A DNA stretch of 64,000 bases from Amblyomma americanum (Eukaryota > Arthropoda > Arachnida > Ixodida > Ixodidae). Below are positions 1 through 9,440 of the stretch, in pieces. Under the pieces are notes generated by a model. It made no database searches, was not told the DNA's origin, and saw only the letters and a program-made list of their open reading frames with translations. Positions within the stretch are counted from its first letter, which is position 1, and the number at the start of each line of letters is the position of its first letter. Position numbers and translations under genes: made by a program. The DNA lies in contig NC_135504.1 in assembly GCF_052857255.1 (NCBI RefSeq), positions 144,114,121 to 144,178,120 of the forward strand, read 5' to 3'.

Positions 1-1205
1 TTTCTCTCGTCTACTCTTCGAGGACTTGTAAAATCGATGCTCGTGAATCTTGCTCGTTTCGATCTAAAACGATGTATCCCGTTGTTTTGAGCCGGAATAC
101 AAGTTTTCGTGCAGTTCTGAGAGAAAAAGTTTACACCTTTCTCTCGTGCACTCTTTGACGACTTGTAAAATCGATGCTCGTGAATCTTGCTAGTTTCGAT
201 CTAAAACGATGCATTCCGTTGTTTTGAGCCGGAATACAAGTTTTCGCGCAGTTCTGAGAGAAAAAGTTTACAATTTTCTCTCGTCTACTCGTCGACGACT
301 TGTAAAATCGATGCTCGTGAATCTTGCTAGTTTCGATCTAAAACGATGTATTCCGTTGTTTTGAGCCGGAATACAAGTTTTCGCGCAGTTCTGAGAGAAA
401 AAGTTTACACCTTTCTCTCGTCTACTCTTCGACGACTTGTAAAATCAATGCTCGTGAATCTTGCTAGTTTCGATCTACAACGATGTATCTCGTTGTTTTG
501 AGCTGGAATACAAGTTTTCGCGCAGTTCTGAGAGAAAAAGTTTACACCTTTCTCTCGTCTACTCTTCGACGACTTGTAAAATCGATGCTCGTGAATCTTG
601 CTAGTTTCGATCTAAAACGATGTATCCCGTTGTTTTGAGCCGGATTACAAGTTTTGTGCAGTTCTGAGAGAAAAAGTTTACACCTTTCTCTCTACTCTTC
701 GACGACTTGTAAAATCGATGCTCGTGAATCTTGCTAGTTTCGATCTAAAACGATGTATTCCGTTGTTTTGAGCCGGAATACAAGTTTTCGCGCAGTTCTG
801 AGAGAAAAAGTTTACAATTTTCTCTCGTCTACTCGTCGACGATTTGTGAAATCGATGCTCGCGAATCTTACTAGTTTCGATCTAAAACGATGTATACCGT
901 TGTTTTGAGCCGGAATACAAGTTTTCGTGCAGTTCTGAGAGAAAAAGTGTACACCTTTCTCTCGACTACTCTTCAAAGACTTGTAAAATCGATGCTCGTG
1001 AATCTTGCTAGTTTCGATCTAAAACGATGAATCCTGTTGTTTTGAGCCGGAATACAAGTTTCCGCGCAGTACTGAGAGAAAAAGTTTACACCTTTCTCTC
1101 GTCTACTCTTCGACGACTTTTAAAATCGATGCTCGTGAATCTTGCTAGTTTCGATCTAAAACGATGTATCCCGTTGTTTTCAGCCGGAATACAAGTTTTC
1201 GCGCA

Positions 1206-1215
1206 GTTCTAAGAG
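1206..1215 (+). other. Empty insertion site 1 (GTTCTAAGAG)
   Basis: This is the 10-bp target sequence in uninterrupted form, followed directly by AAAAAGTTTACACC. It is the variant monomer (A for G in CTGAGAG) that carries the element elsewhere. Its right-hand neighbour reads TTGTAAAATCG rather than the TTGTAATATCG seen right of the filled sites, so it is a related but not identical locus. Confidence 0.8.
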
Positions 1216-1368
1216 AAAAAGTTTACACCTTTCTCTCGTCTACTCTTCGACGACTTGTAAAATCGATGCTCGTGAATCTTGCTAGTTTCGATCTAAAACG
1301 ATGTATCCCGTTGTTTTGAGCCGGAATACAAGTTTTCGTGCAGTTCTGAGAGAAAAAGTTTACACCTT

Positions 1369-3279
1369 TCTCTCTACTCTTCGACGACTTGTAAAATCGA
1401 TGCTCGTGAATTTTGCTAGTTTCGATCTAAAACGAAGAATCCTGTTCTTTTGAGCCGGAATACAAGTTTCCGCGCAGTACTGAGAGAAAAAGTTTACACC
1501 TTTCTCTCGTCTACTCTTCGACGACTTTTAAAATCGATGCTCGTGAATCTTGCTAGTTTCGATCTAAAACGATGTATCCCGTTGTTCTGAGCCGGAATAC
1601 AAGTTCTGACGCAGTTCTGAGAGAAAACGTTTACACCTTTCTCTCGTCTACTCTTCGAGGACTTGTAAAATCGAGGCTCGTGAATCTTGCTAGTTTCGAT
1701 CTAAAAGGATGAATCCCGTTGTTTTGAGCCGGAATACAAGTTTTCGCGCAGTTCTGAGAGAAAAAGTTTACACCTTTCTCTCGTATACTCTTCGACGACT
1801 TGTAAAATAGATGCTCGTGAATCTTGCTAGTTTCGATCTAAAACGATGTATCCTGTTGTTTTGAGCCGGAATACAAGTTTTCGTGCAGTTCTGAGAGAAA
1901 AAGTTTACACCTTTCTCTTGTCTACTCTTCGACGAGTTGTAAAATCGATGCTCGTGAATCTTGCTAGTTTCGATCTAAAACGATGTATTCTGTTGTTTTG
2001 AGCCGGAATACAAGTTTTCGCGCAGTTCTGAGAAAAAAAGTTTACACCTTTCTCTCGTCTACTCTTCGACGACTTGTAAAATCGATGCTCGTGAATCTTG
2101 TTAGTTTCGATCTAAAACGATGTATCCCGTTTTTTTGAGCCGGTATACAAGTTCTCGCGCAGTTCTGAGAAAAAAGTTTACACCTTTCCCTCGTATACTC
2201 ATCGACGGCTTGTAAAAGCGATGCTTGTGAATCTTGCTAGTTTCGATCTAAAACGATGTATCCCGTTGTTTTCAGCCGGAATACAAGTTTTCGTGCAGTT
2301 CTGAGAGAAAAAGTTTACACCTTTCTCTCTACTCTTCGACGACTTGTAAAATCGATGCTCGTGAATCTTGCTAGTTTCGATCTAAAACGATGAATCCTGT
2401 TATTTTGAGCCGGAATACAAGTTTCCGCGCAGTACTGAGAGAAAAAGTTTACACCTTTCTCTCGTCTACTCTTCGACGACTTTTAAAATCGGTGCTCGTG
2501 AATCTTGCTAGTTTCGATCTAAAACGATGTATCCCGTTGTTCTGAGCCGGAATACAAGTTCTGACGCAGTTCTGAGAGAAAACGTTTACACCTTTCTCTC
2601 GTCTACTCTTCGAGGACTTGTAAAATCGAGGCTCGTGAATCTTGCTAGTTTCGATCTAAAAGGATGAATCCCGTTGTTTTGAGCCGGAATACAAGTTTTC
2701 GCGCAGTTCTGAGAGAAAAAGTTTACACCTTTCTCTCGTCTACTCTTCGACGAATTTTAAAATAGATGCTCGTGAATCTTGCTAGTTTCGATCTAAAACG
2801 ATGTATCCTGTTGTTTTGAGCCGGAATACAAGTTTTCGTGCAGTTCTGAGAGAAAAAGTTTACACCTTTCTCTTGTCTACTCTTCGACGAGTTGTAAAAT
2901 CGATGCTCGTGAATCTTGCTAGTTTCGATCTAAAACGATGTATTCTGTTGTTTTGAGCCGGAATACAAGTTTTCGCGCAGTTCTGAGAAAAAAAGTTTAC
3001 ACCTTTCTCTCGTCTACTCTTCGACGACTTGTAAAATCGATGCTCGTGAATCTTGTTAGTTTCGATCTAAAACGATGTATCCCGTTTTTTTGAGCCGGTA
3101 TACAAGTTCTCGCGCAGTTCTGAGAAAAAAGTTTACACCTTTCCCTCGTATACTCATCGACGGCTTGTAAAAGCGATGCTTGTGAATCTTGCTAGTTTCG
3201 ATCTAAAACGATGTATCCCGTTGTTTTGAGCCGGAATACAAGTTTTCGTGCAGTTCTGAGAGAAAAAGTTTACACCTTT
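1369..3279 (+). repeat. Two tandem 7-monomer higher-order units
   Basis: A seven-monomer unit of about 955 bp is present twice in tandem. The short junction CTCTCTACTC recurs at 1369 and 2324. The rare variant TCGAGGCTCG recurs at 1671 and 2626, and the divergent monomer CCCTCGTATACTCATC follows the same spacing near 2189 and 3144. Compared with the 14-mer at 60.5-62.4 kb, this unit lacks the monomers carrying GCTCGCGAATC and GTGTACACC, so it looks like a deletion derivative of the longer unit. Confidence 0.85.
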
Positions 3280-3934
3280 CTCTCGTCTACTCTTCGAGAA
3301 CTTGTAAAATCGATGCTCGTGAATCTTGCTAGTTTCGATCTAAAACAATGAATCCTGTTGTTTTGAGCCGGAATACAAGTTTTCGCGCAGTTCTGAGATA
3401 AAAAGTTTACACCTTTCTCTCGTCTACTCTTCGAGGACTTGTAAAATCGATGCTCGTGAATCTTGCTAGTTTCGATCTAAAACGATGAATCCTGTTGTTT
3501 TGAGCCGGAATACAAGTTTTCGCGCAGTTCTGAGAGAAAAAGTTTACACCTTTCTCTCGTCTTCTCTTCGACGACTTGTAAAATCGATGCTCGTGATTCT
3601 TGCTAGTTTCGATCTAAAACGATGCATTCCGTTGTTTTGAGCCGGAATACAAGTTTTCGCGCAGTTCTGAGAGAAAAAGTTTACACCTTTCTCTCTACTC
3701 TTCGACGACTTGTAAAATCGATGCTCGTGAATCTTGCTAGTTTCGATCTAAAATGATGAATCCTGTTGTTTTGAGCCGGAATACAAGTTTCCGCGCAGTA
3801 CTGAGAGAAAAAGTTTACACCTTTCTCTCGTCTACTCTTCGACGACTTTTAAAATCGATGCTCGTGAATCTTGCTAGTTTCGATCTAAAACGATGTATCC
3901 CGTTGTTTTGAGCCGGAATACAAGTTTTCGCGCA

Positions 3935-3944
3935 GTTCTAAGAG
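3935..3944 (+). other. Empty insertion site 2 (GTTCTAAGAG)
   Basis: Uninterrupted target with the same context as the filled copies. On the left is the monomer with TTTCCGCGCAGTACTG. On the right come TTGTAATATCG, then a TTTACGCC monomer, then the GTAAC / GTTCTGACG monomer. It is a full counterpart of the pre-insertion locus. Confidence 0.88.
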
Positions 3945-4559
3945 AAAAAGTTTACACCTTTCTCTCGTCTACTCTTCGACGACTTGTAATATCGATGCTC
4001 GTGAATCTTGCTAGTTTCGATCTAAAACGATGTATTCCGTTGTTTTGAGCCGGAATACAAGTTTTCGCGCAGTTTTGAGAGAAAAAGTTTACGCCTTTCT
4101 CTCGTCTACTCTTCGATGACTTGTAAAATCGATGCTCGTGAATCTTGCTAGTTTCGATCTAAAACGATGTAACCTGTTGTTCTGAGCCGGAATACAAGTT
4201 CTGACGCAGTTCTGAGAGAAAACGTTTACACCTTTCTCTCGTCTACTCTTCGAGGACTTGTAAAATCGATGCTCGTGAATCTTGCTAGTTTCGATCTAAA
4301 AGGATGAATCCCGTTGTTTTGAGCCGGAATACAAGTTTTCGCGCAGTTCTGAGAGAAAAAGTTTACACCTTTCTCTCGTCTACTCTTCGACGACTTGTAA
4401 AATCGATGCTCGTGAATCTTGCTAGTTTCGATCTAAAACGATGTATCCTGTTGTTTTGAGCCGGAATACAAGTTTTCGTGCAGTTCTGAGAGAAAAAGTT
4501 TACACCTTTCTCTTGTCTACTCTTCGACGAGTTGTAAAATTGATGCTCGTGAATCTTGC

Positions 4560-6480
4560 TAGTTTCGATCTAAAACGATGTATTCTGTTGTTTTGAGCCG
4601 GAATACAAGTTTTCGCGCAGTTCTGAGAAAAAAAGTTTACACCTTTCTCTCGTCTACTCTTCGACGACTTGTAAAATCGATGCTCGTGAATCTTGCTAGT
4701 TTCGATCTAAAACGATGTATCCCGTTTTTTTGAGCCGGTATACAAGTTCTCGCGCAGTTCTGAGAAAAAAGTTTACACCTTTCCCTCGTATACTCATCGA
4801 CGGCTTGTAAAAGCGATGCTTGTGAATCTTGCTAGTTTCGATCTAAAACGATGTATCCCGTTGTTTTGAGCCGGAATACAAGTTTTCGTGCAGTTCTGAG
4901 AGAAAAAGTTTACACCTTTCTCTCGTCTACTCTTCGAGGACTTGTAAAATCGATGCTCGTGATACTTGCTAGTTTCGATCTAAAACGATGAATCCTGTTG
5001 TTTTGAGCCGGAATACAAGTTTTCGCGCAGTTCTGAGAGAAAAAGTTTACACCTTTCTCTCGTCTACTCTTCGAGGACTTGTAAAATCGATGCTCGTGAA
5101 TCTTGCTAGTTTCGATCTAAAACGATGAATCCTGTTGTTTTGAGCCGGAATACAAGTTTTCGCGCAGTTCTGAGAGAAAAAGTTTACACCTTTCTCTCGT
5201 CTACTCTTCGACGACTTGTAAAATCGATGCTCGTGAATCTTGCTAGGTTCGATCTAAAACGATGTATCCCGTTTTTTTGAGCCGGAATACAAGTTTTCGT
5301 GCAGTTCTGAGAGAAAAAGTTTACACCTTTCTCTCGTCTACTCTTCGACGAGTTGTAAAATCGATGCTCGTGAATCTTGCTAGTTTCGATCTAAAACGAT
5401 GTATTCTGTTGTTTTGAGCCGGAATACAAGTTTTCGCGCAGTTCTGAGAAAAAAAGTTTACACCTTTCTCTCGTCTACTCTTCGACGACTTGTAAAATCG
5501 ATGCTCGTGAATCTTGCTAGTTTCGATCTAAAACGATGTATCCCGTTTTTTTTGAGCCGTATACAAGTTTTCGTGCAGTTCTGAGAGAAAAAGTTTACAC
5601 CTTTCTCTCGTCTACTCTTCGAGGACTTGTAAAATCGATGCTCGTGAATCTTGCTAGTTTCGATCTAAAACGATGAATCCTGTTGTTTTGAGCCGGAATA
5701 CAAGTTTTCGTGCAGTTCTGAGAGAAAAAGTTTACACCTTTCTCTCGTCTACTCTTCGAGGACTTGTAAAATCGATGCTCGTGAATCTTGCTCGTTTCGA
5801 TCTAAAACGATGTATCCCGTTGTTTGAGCCGGAATACAAGTTTTCGTGCAGTTCTGAGAGAAAAAGTTTACACCTTTCTCTCGTCTACTCTTTGACGACT
5901 TGTAAAATCGATGCTCGTGAATCTTGCTAGTTTTGATCTAAAACGATGCATTCCGTTGTTTTGAGCCGGAATACAAGTTTTCGCGCAGTTCTGAGAGAAA
6001 AAGTTTACAATTTTCTCTCGTCTACTCGTCGACGACTTGTAAAATCGATGCTCGTGAATCTTGCTAGTTTCGATCTAAAACGATGTATTCCGTTGTTTTG
6101 AGCCGGAATACAAGTTTTCGCGCAGTTCTGAGAGAAAAAGTTTACACCTTTCTCTCGTCTACTCTTCGACGACTTGTAAAATCAATGCTCGTGAATCTTG
6201 CTAGTTTCGATCTACAACGATGTATCTCGTTGTTTTGAGCTGGAATACAAGTTTTCGCGCAGTTCTGAGAGAAAAAGTTTACACCTTTCTCTCGTCTACT
6301 CTTCGACGACTTGTAAAATCGATGCTCGTGAATCTTGCTAGTTTCGATCTAAAACGATGTATCCCGTTGTTTTGAGCCGGAATACAAGTTTTCGTGCAGT
6401 TCTGAGAGAAAAAGTTTACACCTTTCTCTCTACTCTTCGACGACTTGTATAATCGATGCTCGTGAATCTTGCTAGTTTCG
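4560..6480 (+). repeat. 14-monomer unit, relative of 9.42-11.34 kb
   Basis: This block matches 9.42-11.34 kb at an offset of 4861 bp, and the first part of 11.34-13.27 kb at a further 1912. Shared markers are the monomer CCCTCGTATACTCATC, the odd GTGATACTTGC, and the 1-bp-short CCCGTTGTTTGAGCC near 5816, 10677 and 12590. TTGTATAATCG occurs near 6446 and 11307. Confidence 0.8.
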
Positions 6481-6901
6481 ATCTAAAACGATGTATTCCG
6501 TTGTTTTGAGCCGGAATACAAGTTTTCGCGCAGTTCTGAGAGCAAAAGTTTACAATTTTCTCTCGTCTACTCGTCGACGATTCGTAAAATCGATGCTCGC
6601 GAATCTTACTAGTTTCGATCTAAAACGATGTATACCGTTGTTTTGAGCCGGAATACAAGTTTTCGTGCAGTTCTGAGAGAAAAAGTGTACACCTTTCTCT
6701 CGACTACTCTTCGAAGACTTGTAAAATCGATGCTCGTGAATCTTGCTAGTTTCGATCTAAAACGATGAATCCTGTTGTTTTGAGCCGGAATACAAGTTTC
6801 CGCGCAGTACTGAGAGAAAAAGTTTACACCTTTCTCTCGTCTACTCTTCGACGACTTTTAAAATCGATGCTCGTGAATCTTGCTAGTTTCGATCTAAAAC
6901 G

Positions 6902-7672
6902 ATGTATCCCGTTGTTTTGAGCCGGAATACAAGTTTTCGCGCAGTTCTAAGAGTTCTAAGGGGCATTATTAATTTATGCTTGAAGAATGCTCTGGAAAAG
7001 TCATGCCCCCACCTCATCAGCGAGAGCTTTCACGCTCAACTCGCAAGGTTCCATCAAGCAGGCTACCCAGCTGATATTTGTGTTTCTGTCGCCGAAGGCA
7101 TACTAAAGAAGAAGTGCCAGGAAGGTCAACTGCCGTCCGTGCCTTCAGAAAGAAAAAAAGACAAAATTGCCGTCATTCCTTACATTTATTGCCTGTCCCA
7201 CAATCTCAAGAAAATTGGGACAAAAGCTAATGTTCGTGTCGTTTTTTCTGCCCCTGAAAAACTAAGTGCGCTTTCCAAAAAAACTTTGCCCGCTGATAAA
7301 CGTCCCCAAAAGCTGCAGTGCACCATTAACCACAGAAAGAAATTCGTGAAATGTACTGAAGGCATTGTTTATGACATCCCTCTCTCTTGCGGTAAGCGGT
7401 ATGTTGGTCAGTCAGGTCGGTGCTTGAATGAGAGACTTCGCGAACACAAAAATAACTTGAGAACTTTTACTGGCAGTAATCTGGCTTTACACTGCAAGGA
7501 GTGTGGTTGTGTGCCATTTCTGGACAAGTGCTCGATCGTTGCCAGACACCGGGATCAGTTAACGCGAGAGATTATTGAAGCAGCTCGTATCGCTGCCTTG
7601 GACGATAAATGTGTAAGCAAGCCGTCTATCTCCCTGTCCAAAAGAGAGCTGGCCTTCTTAAAGAAACGCTGA
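6902..7672 (+). CDS. Chimeric satellite-PLE frame with GIY-YIG endonuclease domain, copy 1
   Basis: A 256-codon open frame. Residues 1-17 are encoded by the satellite monomer and 18-256 by the PLE fragment. Residues about 18-75 (LKNALEK, then AGYPADICVSVAEGILKKK) resemble the linker that follows the reverse transcriptase in PLEs. Residues 91-118 (VIPYI, LSHNLKKIG, VVFSAP) are typical of the pre-endonuclease region. The GIY-YIG nuclease core follows: VYDIP at 156-160, CGKRYVGQSGR at 163-173, NERLREH at 176-182, a Cys/His cluster (H197, C198, C201, C203) and LTREIIEA at 220-227 with a candidate catalytic Glu (E223 or E226). Further cysteines are C140 and C151. CVSKPS at 237-242 is near the C terminus. 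In the family this nuclease nicks DNA for retrotransposition. Without a polymerase this copy cannot be autonomous. The ATG is a satellite base triplet with no visible promoter, so translation is doubtful. Residue C72 is Arg in all other copies. Confidence 0.6.
   Translation: MYPVVLSRNTSFRAVLRVLRGIINLCLKNALEKSCPHLISESFHAQLARFHQAGYPADICVSVAEGILKKKCQEGQLPSVPSERKKDKIAVIPYIYCLSHNLKKIGTKANVRVVFSAPEKLSALSKKTLPADKRPQKLQCTINHRKKFVKCTEGIVYDIPLSCGKRYVGQSGRCLNERLREHKNNLRTFTGSNLALHCKECGCVPFLDKCSIVARHRDQLTREIIEAARIAALDDKCVSKPSISLSKRELAFLKKR
6944..6953 (+). repeat. Left target-site duplication, insert 1
   Basis: GTTCTAAGAG abuts the insert and is repeated at 7840-7849. Removing 896 bp (insert plus one copy) restores a normal 137-bp monomer. 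The insert itself starts TTCTAAGGG, which echoes the duplication, so the exact left boundary could shift by a few bases. Confidence 0.85.
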
Positions 7673-7839
7673 ATCGTGCACATCCGTAGATCCTCATTCA
7701 CCTGTTTTTCATTATCTTTCTGGGCGCATGCGCCTGTTTCCCCTCACGGATTACGTTCGTCTTGGCCGCCCTGGTTTCTTTCAGTCGGAAGTTGGATCAC
7801 CGTTACCGACTCGCCCAAGTTTCTACCCTTGTGAATTAC
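6954..7839 (+). mobile_element. Insert 1: 5'-truncated Penelope-like element, 886 bp
   Basis: This is the only non-satellite sequence type in the window, and it has clearly different composition and codon-like structure. It begins TTCTAAGGGGC and ends TGTGAATTAC. It contains the 3' part of a PLE open reading frame (stop at 7670-7672) and about 167 bp of 3' untranslated sequence with a 12-bp palindrome. Almost all of the reverse transcriptase is missing, as expected for a 5'-truncated retrotransposon copy. There is no poly(A) tail. The 10-bp flanking duplication fits target-primed insertion. It differs from the other copies by TGC for CGC at codon 72 of the frame. Confidence 0.87.
7723..7734. 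other. 12-bp palindrome in the PLE 3' untranslated region
   Basis: GGCGCATGCGCC is a perfect palindrome 51 bp after the stop codon and is conserved in all six inserts. It may be an RNA hairpin of the element's 3' end. That function is my inference. Confidence 0.6.
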
Positions 7840-7849
7840 GTTCTAAGAG
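7840..7849 (+). repeat. Right target-site duplication, insert 1
   Basis: Second copy of GTTCTAAGAG. The monomer resumes directly with AAAAAGTTTACACC and then the diagnostic TTGTAATATCG. Confidence 0.85.
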
Positions 7850-9440
7850 AAAAAGTTTACACCTTTCTCTCGTCTACTCTTCGACGACTTGTAATATCGA
7901 TGCTCGTGAATCTTGCTAGTTTCGATCTAAAACGATGTATTCCGTTGTTTTGAGCCGGAATACAAGTTTTCGCGCAGTTCTGAGAGAAAAAGTTTACGCC
8001 TTTCTCTCGTCTACTCTTCGATGACTTGTAAAATCGATGCTCGTGAATCTTGCTAGTTTCGATCTAAAACGATGTAACCCGTTGTTCTTAGCCGGAATAC
8101 AAGTTCTGACGCAGTTCTGAGAGAAAACGTTTACACCTTTCTCTCGTCTACTCTTCGAGGACTTGTAAATCGATGCTCGTGAATCTTGCTAGTTTCGATC
8201 TAAAAGGATGAATCTCGTTGTTTTGAGCCGGAATACAAGTTTTCGCGCAGTTCTGAGAGAAAAAGTTTACACCTTTCTCTTGTCTACTCTTCGAAGAGTT
8301 GTAAAATCGATGCTCGTGAATCTTGCTAGTTTCGATCTAAAACGATGTATCCTGTTGTTTTGAGCCGGAATACAAGTTTTCGTGCAGTTCTGAGAGAAAA
8401 AGTTTACACCTTTCTCTTGTCTACTCTTCGAAGAGTTGTAAAATTCATGCTCGTGAATCTTGCTAGTTTCGATCTAAAACGATGTATTCTGTTGTTTTGA
8501 GCCGGAATACAAGTTTTCGTGCAGTTCTGAGAAAAAAGTTTACACCTTTCCCTCGTATACTCATCGACGGCTTGTAAAAGCGATGCTTGTGAATCTTGCT
8601 AGTTTCGATCTAAAACGATGTATCCCGTTGTTTTGAGCCGGAATACAAGTTTTCGTGCAGTTCTGAGAGAAAAAGTTTACACCTTTCTCTCGTCTACTCT
8701 TCGAGGACTTGTAAAATCGATGCTCGTGAATCTTGCTAGTTTCGATCTAAAACGATGAATCCTGTTGTTTTGAGCTGGAATACAAGTTTTCGCGCAGTTC
8801 TGAGAGAAAAAGTTTACACCTTTCTCTCGTCTACTCTTCGACGACTTGTAAAATCGATGCTCGTGAATCTTGCTCGTTTCGATCTAAAACGATGTATCCC
8901 GTTGTTTTGAGCCGGAATACATGTTTTCGTGCAGTTCTGAGAGAAAAAGTTTACACCTTTCTCTCGTCTACTCTTCGGCGACGTGTAAAATCGATGCTCG
9001 TGAATCATGCTAGTTTCGATCTAAAACGATGCATTCCGTTGTTTTGAGCCGGAATACAAGTTTTCGCGCAGTTCTGAGAGAAAAAGTTTACAATTTTCTC
9101 TCGTCTACTCGTCGACGACTTGTAAAATCGATGCTCGTGAATCTTGCTAGTTTCAATCTAAAACGATGTATCCCGTTGTTTTGAGCCGGAATACAAGTTT
9201 TCGCGCAGTTCTGAGAGAAAAAGTTTACGCCTTTCTCTCGTCTACTCTTCGAGGACTTGTAAAATCGATGCTCGTGAATCTTGCTAGTTTTGATCTAAAA
9301 CGATGTATCCCGTTGTTTTGAGCCGGAATACAAGTTTTCGCGCAGTTCTGAGAGAAAAAGTTTACAATTTTCTCTTGTCTACTCGTCGACGACTTGTAAA
9401 ATCGATGCTCGTGAATCTTGCTAGTTTCGATCTAAAACGA

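Larger units (their letters stand above)
1..6943 (+). repeat. 137-bp satellite array, segment 1 (left of insert 1)
   Basis: Uninterrupted head-to-tail monomers of 137 bp. With TTTCTCTCGT as base 1, landmarks are CGACGACTTG near 20-28, ATCGAT at 33-38, GATCTAAAACGATG at 61-74, GAGCCGGAATAC at 89-100, GCGCAG near 109-114 and GTTTACACC at 129-137. Monomers differ at a limited set of diagnostic positions: TATCCCG, TATTCCG, TATACCG, GAATCCTG or GTAACCC after GATG, CGCGCAG or CGTGCAG, and TTTACACC, TTTACGCC or TTTACAATT. Length variants include loss of CGT in CTCTCTACTC (134 bp) and GAGAAAAAAG (136 bp). Bases 1 to about 1215 closely match about 5741 to 6953, so the segment starts inside a unit whose relative leads into insert 1. 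It holds two empty insertion sites (1206 and 3935). I recognise no gene in it, and I do not recognise the satellite as a named family. Confidence 0.98.

Noticed and set aside
57..74. Possible CENP-B box in TTTCGATCTAAAACGATG
   Set aside because: The core NTTCGNNNNANNCGGGN is not matched. The second half lacks CGGG, and spacing fits only with an extra base. No better match was found on either strand of the consensus.
1027..1212. Many 60-195-codon plus-strand open frames made of satellite sequence (starting MNPVVLSRN, MYSVVLSRN or MLVSIYNDE)
   Set aside because: They are the same monomer translated in different phases. They end wherever a monomer's TGA falls in frame, vary with each indel, and have no domain or codon signal. 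They are by-products of the repeat and not genes.
7010..7023. Hammerhead ribozyme core, since PLEs can carry these (CTGATGA on the minus strand of the insert)
   Set aside because: Only the CTGATGA string is present. I could not find a suitable GAAA core segment, stems or cleavage triplet near it, and the satellite consensus lacks CTGANGA on both strands.
7728..7919. Two overlapping 63-codon frames over the PLE 3' untranslated region and following satellite
   Set aside because: They run across the insert-satellite boundary, overlap each other in different frames, and recur only because the insert recurs. No recognisable domain.
8814..9008. Minus-strand open frames of 64-81 codons (also at 17774, 21195, 33877 and 39972)
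   Set aside because: These are reverse-strand readings of the satellite, copied with the duplicated blocks. They have no features of a protein family.
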